Source: Takakia lepidozioides (Eukaryota > Streptophyta > Takakiopsida > Takakiales > Takakiaceae). From it: a stretch of 64,000 nucleotides of DNA. The notes beneath the pieces are model-generated. The model was not told the origin of the DNA and did not search any database. It saw nothing but the letters and a program-made list of their open reading frames with translations. Location: the NCBI GenBank assembly GCA_030704615.1, contig CM060734.1, positions 46,518,042-46,582,041 on the forward strand, written 5' to 3'. Both the position numbers and the translations under genes were made by a program. This document shows positions 1 through 9,766 of this stretch, in pieces. The stretch's first letter is position 1. Each line of letters begins with the position of its first letter.

Positions 1-1
1 A

Positions 2-530
2 TTGTTGCACCTCTGTGTGCATACCACGCCACCAATACTGCTCCTGCAGTAGACTATGAGTGCGTCGCACCCCAAAATGCCCCAACTCCTCATGGGCATG
101 CCGCACTAACCGTGCCCGCTGTGTTGGGTGAGGCACAATCCTCACTCGACCATCCTCCCACACTCGGAGCAGGTGTGTCCCCTCCCACTTGAACCTCTTG
201 GCTCGTTGTAGGATCCGATCCCTCTCCTTGGCAGTCACAGTGGCTGCCGTGTCTCCAGTGCGGAGGTAGTCCAACACAACTGAATCCTCATGTATATCTT
301 TGGCGCCACCTTGCTCATTGTTGGCCTCAGGGTCCTCAGACACTTGATCTATAGTCATCCCTGTTGCAGGTCCAACCTGGCCTTCCGTTGCCAAGACACA
401 CAGAAATGCAGATGCATGCCATCCAGGCACCATCTCCTCGTCCGTCTCACCATGCCACCGAGCTCTAGTGTCATCCTGCTGGCTCGTGCATGGATTGCGA
501 CTCAACCCATCTGCATTGCGATTCCGGTCG
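2..530 (-). pseudogene. Integrase N-terminus, truncated by window edge
   Basis: After a frame change near 525, an open frame runs to the left edge. It starts with RNADGLSR, the usual end of RNase H, crosses a linker of about 100 residues, and reaches the integrase zinc-binding region, where HEELGHFG and QEQYWWRGM provide the His pair and aromatic block typical of Ty3/gypsy integrases. The Cys pair, the DDE core and any chromodomain lie outside the window. Identification rests on this N-terminal block and the position downstream of RNase H. Confidence 0.8.
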
Positions 531-2153
531 ATGCACCACCTGAAAGTCATACTCTTGAAGGATGAGTGCCCACCGTGCAAGCTTCCCCGTAAGCTTGTCT
601 GACTCCATCAACCACTTGAGTGGTTGGTGATCCGTGACAAGGGTGAAGAGATTGCCGTATAGATAGCACCTGAAGTATGTCACGGCCCACACTGCAGCTA
701 AGCATTCTTCCTCATATGAGCTATACTTAGACTCTGCAGCATTATTCGAGTGGCTAGCATAAGCCACTACGAACTCTCTTCCCTCATCATCCACCTGTGT
801 GAGCACCGCTCCAAGCCCCAGCATGCTCCAATCTATATGCAGCTGAAAAGGACGCCCCCTGATAGGTCGTCTCAAGATGGGCGCCGAGGTCAACCTTGCC
901 TTGAGCTCTTGAAAAGCTTGTTCTTGCTCATCTTCCCACTGCCACTCCTGGTCCACCTTGGTCAGCTTGGTTAGAGCCTTTGCAATGGCACTAAACCCTT
1001 AACAAACCGTCTATAATAGTTTGCTAACCCCATGAAAGCTCGAACTCGGCTCACATCCGTGGGGCGTGGAACCTGTGCAATGGACTCTACCTTAGTCTGT
1101 TGTACCCCCAATCCTCCAGGATATATCATGTGACCCAGATACTCAATCTGGTTGTGGAAAAACTTGCACTTGCCCGGATGTAACTTCAATCCGTGCATCC
1201 TCAAGCGCTCAAATACCCCCTGAAGGTGTCTCTCATGCTCCTCCACCGTAGCACTAAAGATGATGATGTCATCTATGTAGCACCGAGCAAACTCCACCCT
1301 GCTAGAATCCTGTCCATGACTCTTTGAAACTCAGCGGGAGCGTTTTTAAGCCCAAATGGTAAGAACCGACACTGGTATAGGCAATCCTTCCCGTGCTCAT
1401 TGATCCCCCAGAATGCCGTCTTTTGCTTATCCGCCTCCTTGATCGGCAACTAGTGATATCCGGATCGTAAATCCAACGTGCTAAAGACCTTGGAATGCCC
1501 AATGGCATCAAAGATCTCCTCTGGTGTCGGCATGGCATACCTATCAGACTTGGTCTGACGATTTACAGGCCGGTAATCACCGCACATACGTCTCTCCGTC
1601 CAATTGCCATAGACATCCTTCTTGGCTGACATCACTGTGGCTGAAGCATACTCTCCACCAGAGAGCTCCACCAAACCTGCCTCCCAGAGATCTTGAGTCC
1701 TCATCTGAATCAAAGACCTCTCCATGTCACTGTATCTATAGGGTCTCCGAAAGATTGGCGTGTCAGTGGCCAACTCAATACGGATCTCTTGACCCTTCAG
1801 TGCTCCCAAGTCCTTCAAACTGAAGGCAAAGCAATTCCTGTAAGCCCTCAGGAACCGCCGTATACGTCGTCTCTCTCCTCCGGTGACAATGGGTCCAATG
1901 TCAGGCTCCCAATTGTCCTCCGTAACTGCAACCTTAAGTCCAGTGGGCTTAGGGTAGAGGACGCGTCCCGTGGTTGCTATGCTGCAACCTCTTGAGCAGT
2001 ACTTCCTTCCTGCTCAGTCAATGACAAGGCCTCATCCTGCCCCATCATCTCATCATTGAGAACCTCCTCATCCCGAGAAGAATCCCCAACCTCATCCATC
2101 AGAGTTGCTTTGGCTGCCAACTCCCTCTGAACCTCGAGCACCTCCCACGTGTG
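471..2153 (-). pseudogene. Reverse transcriptase and RNase H, broken
   Basis: The linker after the methyltransferase (2153-1980) is in the same frame and acidic. A frameshift near 1980 leads into the RT N-terminus (NCFAFSLKDLGALKG about 1846-1800). The RT fingers and palm follow, with the RPVNR and STLDLRSGYH blocks; TAG at 1450-1452 replaces the Gln expected after GYH. The palm continues to a frameshift near 1300, then the catalytic YIDDI box (about 1280-1265) and the connection segment ending in FMGLANYYRRF. A single-base loss near 1000 leads to RNase H (956-471), with the DWSMLGLGAVL block and the TDHQPLKWL motif. Domain order and motifs identify Ty3/gypsy pol. It cannot produce a functional enzyme as it stands. 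Confidence 0.88.
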
Positions 2154-4943
2154 TCATGGATGTCTACACCCCGTGGTCCTCACCGACTCGCCCCCACTCG
2201 CTGCCTGTACCGTCTCGGTAGGCAGAGAGACCGTCAAGGGAAGTGCACTCCGCACTCTACGTTGCTCAGCCATAGCCAAGCTGATAATCCAGGTCAAGCA
2301 ATTGAGATCCATTGCTTGCCCCAACACCTGACGACGTGATGCCTCAGAAAGAGAAGGCACCGCCGTGGTCCCAGTGGAAAACCCCATAGCCCGCTCTCGC
2401 TCGTCGGCATTAGGCTCCACTAACTGCTGCAACTGAGCATCCCACAGGAGGCCAGGTCCACCATCCCGAAAAGCATGGGATCCTGGGAAGCTGAGCAGTG
2501 TAGGTAATGCTGCTCGTGGTTGACCCACCCTGTTGACCACTACCAAAGGCGAACGGTCATCGTGTCTCACGCGTTGAGACTGCCTCCCTGTGTCCAAAAT
2601 GCCATCCACGGTGAGGTGGGCTGACCGCTGCACCCCATCAAATGCACGCTTGAGCAGTGCGGCTGGCATCAAGTTAGTCCACCAAAGCCGTGGACGATGA
2701 GCCCGTGATCCCACTGCAGCTGCATCCAGCAGCACTGCTGACCCAAGCCACGACCGGACTTGATGCACACTGGCCATCACCCTGGCCCGAGAATCACCCA
2801 TCAGTGGCACATTCTCCAAGATGTATGCTGGAGATACAGCTTGATGAAGCTGCAAGTGGCGCAAAACCCGCACCATCTCCCAAAACAGACCCGTCCTCGA
2901 GTCTCGCAATCCATTGCCATGCCCGGCTGATGAATGCCCTTGGCAGGGCCAACCTGCCACTATCAGATGAATGGAGCCAACCTGCTCCAAATCTTGCGCC
3001 CCCAACAAGGAAATGTCTGTTGGCAAGGCTTGTTGGTATCCACGAACTGCAGACACAGGCAACAAGTCAGGGTACTGCTGTACCAACTGAGCCACATGGC
3101 GCAGTGAGACGCGTCGTGCAGTCTCATCCCTCTCCACATACAGGTAATGCCTTACCCGCACACCTGCCTGTAGCACAGCAGCCAATCCGGTGCTGATCCC
3201 GCCAAACAAGTCCAGAAGGCAAATGCCTTTATCCGGATACTGCCACACAATAGGTGTGGTATCCAATGGTGACAACTGGGGTGGTCCTGGTGCAATACCC
3301 GCACTCTCCTCCTCTCCTGACGGTACAAAAGCCTCTACCCAGGCTTGTTGCACCCGTCGATCAGCAACCTGCTGCAAATCCTTGCTCGTACCCCACAATG
3401 GAGTGTGAGCAACCATGACAGGTAACTCCGCCATACCATGCATGTCATCATGCTCTGCTGGAGGTGGCACATCCTCTGCATGGGCATTGCCTTCCAGCAA
3501 CTCTCTAGGCCAACTAACTGCAGCTGTAAAGGCGGCTAGTGTTGGCATCTTGCCCCGCTGGGCAGCCGCTATTCCCCCAATGAATGTCACAGGGAGCTGT
3601 GCACGGCAACCATCGTCTGACTGCCATCCAGGCCTGTAGGATGCTGACTCCTCCCAAAAGTCCAGGGTGAAGCCCATGGGATATAACACTGCCCCACCAA
3701 CGAGGACATCGTAAGAGATCGCGTCTGTCACAATGGCCTTGGCTCGCATCACTGAGCCATCTCTAGGATGATCCGGCTGCAGTCTAATGGCCAACTGATG
3801 CCGTGTCATGCCCCGAGCCTGCTCTGATCCTCCCAGAGATGTCTGTATCTGGAAAGGACAAGGCTCCATATCCGCCTCCATGAGGCCCAAACCTGCAATA
3901 GCAGCTCTGCCCAACATCAGTGGCTGAGCTCCCGAGTCCAACAAGACCCGCAGTGGCCGGTACTTCTTGCCTGCCGGTCCACTCAAAGAGAAAATACCAT
4001 CGTGGTTGTCTAACAAGACAACTCCAGGTATCACCATGGCGCGCTCAAAGGCTGGCCTAGCTGGCAGCTCCGTCAACCTGGCAGCTACAGCTTGCCATGG
4101 CGCAGCCGTGGCAGTCTTGACCCTCAAATCCGATGATCCCTCTGCCACTACACCTTCCAGTAACTCCGCAGAAGATGAAATGACCTCCCCACTCTCACAG
4201 AGTGTTGCTGCTAGTCTGAACACTGCAGCTGGTCTTACCCCCGGCGTCGCAATCATGGTTGCCGAGAATAGTGGGGCTTGACACACAGAGGTGGCTGCCC
4301 CCAACAACACACCGGCTGCACTAGCCTTGGCAGCAGGTGTCAGTGCTGCACGTGTAGCTCTCCCCAATGGCATAGAAACCTCCGCCTCGGTAACAGTCGG
4401 ACGAGAACTAGGTGCCATGGATGGCATTGACACTGTCTCCGCCAAGGTGAATGACTGAGGCAGCCTCGCCTGACGGCTTGCCTCCCCACGTTGTGGATCC
4501 AACTCCACTTCTGCACCTCGTGGCTCAGGAACTTGTGCTGCTCCTCGAGTCACGGCTGCAGCAGACTCCACTTGCTCTAGTGGTAGTGCTGCTCCGCACA
4601 TGAATCCCATGCCTCCCATATCTCCTCCCTCAGGAGCAGGAGGTGGACCATCCCGCCTGGGAGCCGGTACCGCCTGAGCTATAGCCATGGCAGCGAGCCT
4701 CTGCTCTAGTTGCTGAAGCCGATTGGCCATGCCTTGGTCAACACCCTGACCTCCGCGTCCTTGGCCATGTGGAGCTTGCCCTTGGCCTGCACCTCGTGCC
4801 CGACCACCTCGTCCTCTTTGGGCTGGTCCACCTCGCCCCCGGCCACCATTGTTCCCTTGGAACTGGCCTGGGCGCAACTCAGGATGCAAGTCATAACACT
4901 GGGCATCCCCATGCCCATACTTGCCACAATGCCTACACTGCAA
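2154..4943 (-). CDS. Zinc knuckle, aspartic protease and C5 DNA methyltransferase polyprotein segment
   Basis: This is a 929-codon open segment of the retroelement polyprotein. Visible domains: a CCHC zinc knuckle (residues 3-16), a Gly/Arg/Gln-rich linker and short coiled coil (about 72-90), a low-complexity Ala-rich stretch, a retropepsin-like protease with its catalytic DSGA at 336-339, and a DNA (cytosine-5) methyltransferase at about 570-893. The methyltransferase shows motif I DLFGGISTG (578-586), motif IV GWPCQ with catalytic Cys667, motif VI ENV (710-712), motif VIII RAHRPR (747-752), motif IX near 848-855 and motif X near 874-887. The motifs are in the canonical order and the family seems closer to DNMT3 than to CMT or MET1; unlike angiosperm DRM the order is not rearranged. 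The frame continues past the TGA at 2154 into the pre-RT linker, so the stop looks secondary. The methyltransferase assignment is firm; activity is not shown. Confidence 0.9.
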   Translation of the reverse strand: MQCRHCGKYGHGDAQCYDLHPELRPGQFQGNNGGRGRGGPAQRGRGGRARGAGQGQAPHGQGRGGQGVDQGMANRLQQLEQRLAAMAIAQAVPAPRRDGPPPAPEGGDMGGMGFMCGAALPLEQVESAAAVTRGAAQVPEPRGAEVELDPQRGEASRQARLPQSFTLAETVSMPSMAPSSRPTVTEAEVSMPLGRATRAALTPAAKASAAGVLLGAATSVCQAPLFSATMIATPGVRPAAVFRLAATLCESGEVISSSAELLEGVVAEGSSDLRVKTATAAPWQAVAARLTELPARPAFERAMVIPGVVLLDNHDGIFSLSGPAGKKYRPLRVLLDSGAQPLMLGRAAIAGLGLMEADMEPCPFQIQTSLGGSEQARGMTRHQLAIRLQPDHPRDGSVMRAKAIVTDAISYDVLVGGAVLYPMGFTLDFWEESASYRPGWQSDDGCRAQLPVTFIGGIAAAQRGKMPTLAAFTAAVSWPRELLEGNAHAEDVPPPAEHDDMHGMAELPVMVAHTPLWGTSKDLQQVADRRVQQAWVEAFVPSGEEESAGIAPGPPQLSPLDTTPIVWQYPDKGICLLDLFGGISTGLAAVLQAGVRVRHYLYVERDETARRVSLRHVAQLVQQYPDLLPVSAVRGYQQALPTDISLLGAQDLEQVGSIHLIVAGWPCQGHSSAGHGNGLRDSRTGLFWEMVRVLRHLQLHQAVSPAYILENVPLMGDSRARVMASVHQVRSWLGSAVLLDAAAVGSRAHRPRLWWTNLMPAALLKRAFDGVQRSAHLTVDGILDTGRQSQRVRHDDRSPLVVVNRVGQPRAALPTLLSFPGSHAFRDGGPGLLWDAQLQQLVEPNADERERAMGFSTGTTAVPSLSEASRRQVLGQAMDLNCLTWIISLAMAEQRRVRSALPLTVSLPTETVQAASGGESVRTTGCRHP
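2267..3236 (-). other. C5 cytosine methyltransferase domain within the pol polyprotein
   Basis: This marks the methyltransferase portion alone. The AdoMet-binding, catalytic (PCQ) and ENV motifs and the RxRPR motif are present with no stop or frameshift. The target-recognition region between motifs VIII and IX is short, about 95 residues, as in DNMT3-type enzymes. Its position between protease and reverse transcriptase is unusual for a Ty3/gypsy element. By family knowledge the enzyme would transfer methyl groups from S-adenosylmethionine to cytosine C5. Confidence 0.88.
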
Positions 4944-6178
4944 CTATGCAGGCTGTGCTTGTGCCGGCCTTTTGCCACTCTCTGGGCAATCTCTCTTGAC
5001 ATGGGGTCCTCCACATGTCCAACATATCACCCCTGGTTGCTGTTGGCCTGCAAAAGATGCCATGGGCCTCTGCACCTGAGGTCCCCTGTAAGCTCCATGG
5101 AACTTGGGCTGGGCAACCTTGCCCCCCTGACCACGCTGTTGGGCAGTCATTTGTGCCTGTGGGCTGACAGCTGTGCCCCGTGCAGGCATGTCCTTGCCAA
5201 ATCCAATTGTAACAACTCGCTCCTCCACCATGTTGAGCTCAATCCGCTCAGCCAGCAAAAACACATCTGCTAATGTGGGTTGGGCTGCTTGTAACAGGTT
5301 GCATCTCGCACCCTTCTCTTGAGCTCCTTGTCCAGAATTCCATACCAGAACTGGATTGCCTGAGCTTCAGTAACCCCTTGGGTCACACTTATCAAGCGCC
5401 TCATACGAGTGTACGCCTCTCGCAGGCTCTCACTGGGTTTGCGCTGGAAGTCTTGCAAACTTCGCAGCTTCTCTGTCCGTACACCTTGGTAGTTCCTCCG
5501 CAACTCCTGGAAGAACTCCACCACCGGGTTGAATCTAGGCACATATGTTGTAGTCGTGGCAGGAGGAGTAGTAGCACCTTTTGAACTGGTACCACCTGCA
5601 GAAGTACCAACACTACTTGCTCCACTACTAGTGCTAGCAGTGGGAGCTATTGGTACTGATGCAGCTACTGGTCGCGTCGTGCCTCAAGTAATGGAGACGT
5701 AGTCAGGTGACCAATACATCCTCCACTCCTCAATCTCTGCTTCATGTCCTCGCCTGAACTCGTGGTAATCGTCCATAGGCGGGCCTTCCAAATGCTGGAA
5801 CAGTCCCTTCCACGCCATGAATGGGGTGAATAGCTGTGGATTGCGCATCTGCTGCAAATCACACCAGCTGTCGAACTCCTGGATAAAGTCATCCAACTCG
5901 ATTGTGCCCACCGCTCCAGAGTACCTACGAGGCCCCTTGGTAGCTCCATACATCTCCTCCATGTCGTCCCACAACAATGACGAATGAAAGTGCACACCTG
6001 TTGATGAAGCCTCCGAGTCTGTGTCTGACTCTACAGTAATTGAGGGTGGCGGTGAAGGTGGTCTGAACCGAATATCTCGTCTTGTGAACCCACTCTCACT
6101 GTTACTGCCTGTAGCCGTACTCCCCTCAAAACCCTTGGGTAACTCCGTAATGACACTCACAATGTGCACCTCCTCCAC
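4944..6178 (-). pseudogene. gag polyprotein region, broken
   Basis: Gag forms the nucleocapsid that packages element RNA. Three blocks are visible. The first (6178-5684) is acidic and Ser/Pro-rich, with a helical segment, and ends in TGA. The same frame continues through a Ser/Thr/Ala-rich linker into a Retrotrans_gag-like helical block (about 5560-5290) with the typical run of Arg and Trp residues. A frameshift near 5290 leads to the last block (5264-4944), which contains a CCHC knuckle (CWTCGGPHVKRDC). An in-frame TAG at 4944-4946 separates it from a second knuckle (CRHCGKYGHGDAQC) that opens the next frame. The related copy at 43 kb has a Gln codon at the position of this TAG, so it is a nonsense change and not a normal gag-pol boundary. 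No ATG is visible at the start; the frame opens at a GTG with a stop just upstream. Confidence 0.8.
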
Positions 6179-6709
6179 GTGACACTATAAGGCTCTAGTA
6201 CTAATCTAATAGTGACACGGGTGGGCACCTGTTGCAGTTTAAGGGTCATATCCCAATGGCTCAGGGCACCTGCACCTGCATCCACAGCAAGAACTCCTAT
6301 GGTTGGCTGGTCATCAACCCAGCCTCACCATAGAAGAAACACTGGTGGTCTTGCTGGTCATTACTCCAGCCTCACCACCGACAACATACTCTAGGATTGA
6401 CCGGTGATCAAATCCGGCCTAATCCCTATGAAAGCAAGCGCCCACACAAAACCAACATGGCGCACAGTCAAGCATGCAGGTGTTGGGGGGGATCCAAACA
6501 CAAGAAATCAAAACATCAACACCCCCACACCAAAATCCAGCTGCAATGCTGATCCTGCAGAATAGCCCAGCCCAAAACCCCGGACTGACTGGCCTCCACC
6601 AAGAGAGGCTTTGGCAACTACAAGTACAAGGTAATGAAAATAGTACAGAGATGGAGGGGAAGAATAGAAGCCCGACCAAGCAAGATCTAATCCTGATCTA
6701 TGCTATCAA

Positions 6710-7447
6710 CTACCAGACTTCTCTCAAAGTGCCTCGCTCTGCATGATGGTAAGGTGTAGGAGGTATATCTATGTCCAGAAACCTACCACTAACCTTGTCC
6801 CAAGCTACAGTAGCTCGCTCTAACCAACCCTCCTCCTCTTTCTGCCAAGTAGAGACAAAGCAATACTCCCCTATCTCCCGCTCACTAAACACTAAAGAAA
6901 ACAAAGGTAGGGTCTGATAGTCTCTCAACTCAAAAGCTTTGAGACGGTTGCGGGTGTCCTCATTGCGAATGATTGCATCTCCTTCAAACAGAACAAACTT
7001 GTCCTCGGTAATGAACCCCCGCTCGTGGTTGCCTTGTGCAGAGCCTGTCCGGCTGCAACGCTGTCTGATTGCACAAACTTGTGTAGCTTCTGCTCCTCTA
7101 CTCCAGTACACCACGGCCTTGTGGCTGAACACCTTGGTCCCCGGGGCTGTCTTTGGCTGTGTTCCAAGCCTAACTTTCACCCACTTTGGTATTTCACCTA
7201 CAGCTGCAGAACTGCTGGCTCCAACAGAGTTCTGACTGTCCAAGGCGATATTGAGGCCCTCAATGCCAACTACCGCAGTCTGTTGTCTACTGCTAATGCC
7301 TAACTCCCAGTATGCAATCAACTCGTCCAACTGTTCTCCACTCAAATCAGTCTGAGTTCCTTGGGAAACATAAATCTTGTCCCCTTTGGTGCACAGGCTA
7401 AGAGAAGAGACCTGCCCTTCAATCACGTCCTCATTTCCCCCAGCCAT
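6710..7447 (-). CDS. Uncharacterised 245-aa ORF upstream of gag
   Basis: An uninterrupted ATG-initiated frame of 245 codons lies about 530 bp upstream of gag on the same strand. I do not recognise a domain. The protein is mostly soluble in character, with a Trp-rich, acidic C-terminal third and no signal peptide or membrane segment. Its position in the leader of the retroelement suggests an additional element-encoded ORF; some plant Ty3/gypsy elements carry extra ORFs, though usually near the 3' end. It might instead be older DNA into which the element inserted, or a host fragment. It is free of stops while neighbouring gag and pol are broken, which is mildly notable for a frame of this length. 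Confidence 0.4.
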   Translation of the reverse strand: MAGGNEDVIEGQVSSLSLCTKGDKIYVSQGTQTDLSGEQLDELIAYWELGISSRQQTAVVGIEGLNIALDSQNSVGASSSAAVGEIPKWVKVRLGTQPKTAPGTKVFSHKAVVYWSRGAEATQVCAIRQRCSRTGSAQGNHERGFITEDKFVLFEGDAIIRNEDTRNRLKAFELRDYQTLPLFSLVFSEREIGEYCFVSTWQKEEEGWLERATVAWDKVSGRFLDIDIPPTPYHHAERGTLREVW

Positions 7448-9766
7448 ACAAGAAGTACATCCCCAGATTTATCCCTCATGTAGACCAGAATAGGTTCTAG
7501 AAACAGGATTGTGGATCTTTCATGGCACACTCACACTCACAAAATTCCATAGATTTTTAGCAGAGTCCCAAAAACAAAAACCAGGTCTAGGTAGGTAGAT
7601 TCCCCCTTTCTGCAGCTATCCCCCCAAAAACTGAGTCAAACAGAGTCCATTTGACAAAGATATGACCAATTTGGCTTTAAATCATTTAAATTAGATCAAA
7701 AGGGCCCCTTTTTTTTATAAAGGTTTTCAAATTTAAAAATTTAAAGTTACACCCAAAATATCTGGTAACTGGTTCCCGGTTCCCTAAGTTCTATATGGTT
7801 TCCTAGGTTCCTTGGCCACGTGTCCTATAATTCCTAGGATTTCAGTTGTGTTTACAAATGCACCCCCCACAGCTCTTGGTTACCAGTGACCTGCTCTCCT
7901 CCAGTCGAGATCCGTAGCTATGCCGAGCCTTAATCCTTTGCACCAATATTCCCAACAAAGGCAAGAGCACTTACAATGCAACCCTGGAAAGCACCAGAGC
8001 TAACTAGCTTTGATCAAGAACGCTTACAGCCCTTCATGCGTGCTGATTTTTCAAGGTGACAACAACAGATCTGCTATCACTGATTGTGTAAGCCTTTACA
8101 TGGAGTTGGCACAGGCTGCCCTCAAGTTCTGGATTGTAAACATAGACCAAGCAGGTCGTGTAGTGAGCTGGGCCCCTTCAGCTCATATCCTGCTCATACA
8201 CCAAGTGTCACCTGGTGAGTCCACAGTCTCCCACTCTCATACTCTCCTGCAACAAACACAACTTTGAGGTTCAATCCTCCAAAACCTGAGGATCGCCAGC
8301 CTGGGAGGTTGACACTGTCAGGAAGCGCCCTTCCCTTCCAGCAAATGGCCTAAGATCTGGTGACCTCGTCTATCCTTCCCTGGACTGCTCTTGCTTGGCC
8401 TTTCTCACAGCTGCCTGACTTACCTCCGACTACCTTTCCCTGTACGCTGGCAGCGAGTCTCTACAGGGCACGGTGAATCCAGCAATATGCTTGCAAGCCA
8501 GTATGGGGCTACAAGCCAATGGCCCTTCTTGAGCTGCAACACAAATGACCACACAAGTTGGGCACGACTGACCTACTGGGTGCTCAGCCTGCCCCAGCGC
8601 TCAGGCAGCAGAGCTGCCAGGGCCCCCTGCGCGCACCCGCCACCACAAACAGGGATGACTACACCCTGATCACCACCAACGTCAATGTGTGAAACAACAA
8701 GCGCATACCCATGGCAACAGCAGGGCCAAATGGACTCTGCCCCAAGATATATATTATAATAGTGCTAAAACAAACATTGTATCTAGCTTAGCACTAGAAA
8801 ACTAGATAGCGTCATCTCTCTCGAGTGATAAGAAAGCTAAAAGACACACTGTTCACACAAGAAACATGAAATCCCTCAACATCACTCTTTAAGATAATAG
8901 TCGAGCCAGGGGCACCCCAAGCTATGGGGACTCCACCCCACAACAACCTATACCCCTACATAAGCACACTCAGACTCTAAGCATGAAGGAGCTCGGTCGT
9001 GCAGGCTCAACTCGAGAGAGATGAGCCGCGCGACTGCTGCTCTCGTGAAGATAAGACGGACCAGGTGTCAAACTAAACTTGACACCTGATTTAACACTTG
9101 ACTTAAATCCAAGTGTTAAATACAAACAACTAGTTTTATTCTAGCTGTTTTCACACTGTGTTTATTTAACTTGACACTACTAACAGACAGTAAATTTGAG
9201 TTCAGGTCTATGTGCACAACACTAAGTACAGTTCTTACATCCCCGCATTCCACCTCCAAAAGCAAGTGCTACCTAGATTGTAGTTGAGGCTGCCCACATT
9301 TTAACTTGTCTCTTAGGACCAACTCCTCCATGTCAGAGCCCTCTTACATTTGATTCTGCACCCACGTTTCAATCCTGGGGTAGGCCTAAGAAATATCTGG
9401 AGCTGCTAACGCTGCGCTTGCCCCAGCTTCCTCCATACTTTCTGGAGCTACATGAGAATGTTCTCAAATTCAAGCCTGTCCGGGGAAAAATCTGTCCAGG
9501 CTAGTTGTGCTTGATCTAGACAAGACAGCCATAGAAAATTGTTTCACTTCCAGGACGCTAATGCATACTCATCGCACTAAAGTAGAACTATTTTGTGGAA
9601 GTGTGATTCCATACAGCAACGGGAGCCTACAAGATCTTGACATCACATTATACAAATAGAATCTTTGATTGATTGATTGAAGAAATGCAGCCCCAACTGA
9701 CACTCTGAATCGAGGACACGACCTTATGTTTGACACCCGGACTTTCTCTCATGCAAATGGCTTGTT
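7448..9766. other. Retroelement leader or LTR candidate region and intergenic DNA
   Basis: No coding region is supported here. On the minus strand this is where the 5' LTR and leader of the retroelement should lie. An AT-rich TATA-like stretch near 8746-8760 and the short repeated motif TGTCAAG (minus strand) near 9085 and 9176 would fit LTR sequence, but no matching second LTR is available to prove it. The part nearest the PPR gene (about 9200-9766) shows nothing recognisable. Confidence 0.3.

Larger units (their letters stand above)
1..7447 (-). mobile_element. Degraded Ty3/gypsy retrotransposon carrying a DNA methyltransferase
   Basis: The sequence shows, in minus-strand order from right to left: an extra ORF (7447-6710), gag with CCHC zinc knuckles (6178-4944), an aspartic protease and a C5 cytosine methyltransferase in one open frame (4943-2154), reverse transcriptase and RNase H (about 2040-471), and the HHCC zinc-binding start of integrase (about 530-2), where the window ends. 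RT before RNase H before integrase is the Ty3/gypsy order. The copy is dead: four in-frame stops (TGA 5684, TAG 4944, TGA 2154, TAG 1450) and about five frameshifts (near 5290, 1980, 1300, 1000 and 525) interrupt the polyprotein. Neither LTR could be defined: the 3' LTR lies outside the window, and no convincing tRNA primer site was found to the right of gag. The right boundary given is the start of the extra ORF, so the true element extends further. Confidence 0.9.

Noticed and set aside
4944-4946. Programmed gag-pol readthrough stop
   Set aside because: The stop falls between two zinc knuckles of gag, and the second copy has a Gln codon there, so a nonsense mutation is simpler.
8316-9176. 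5' LTR of the methyltransferase element (TGTCA to TGACA ends)
   Set aside because: The boundaries have inverted five-base ends, but no primer site adjoins and there is no second LTR in the window to compare.
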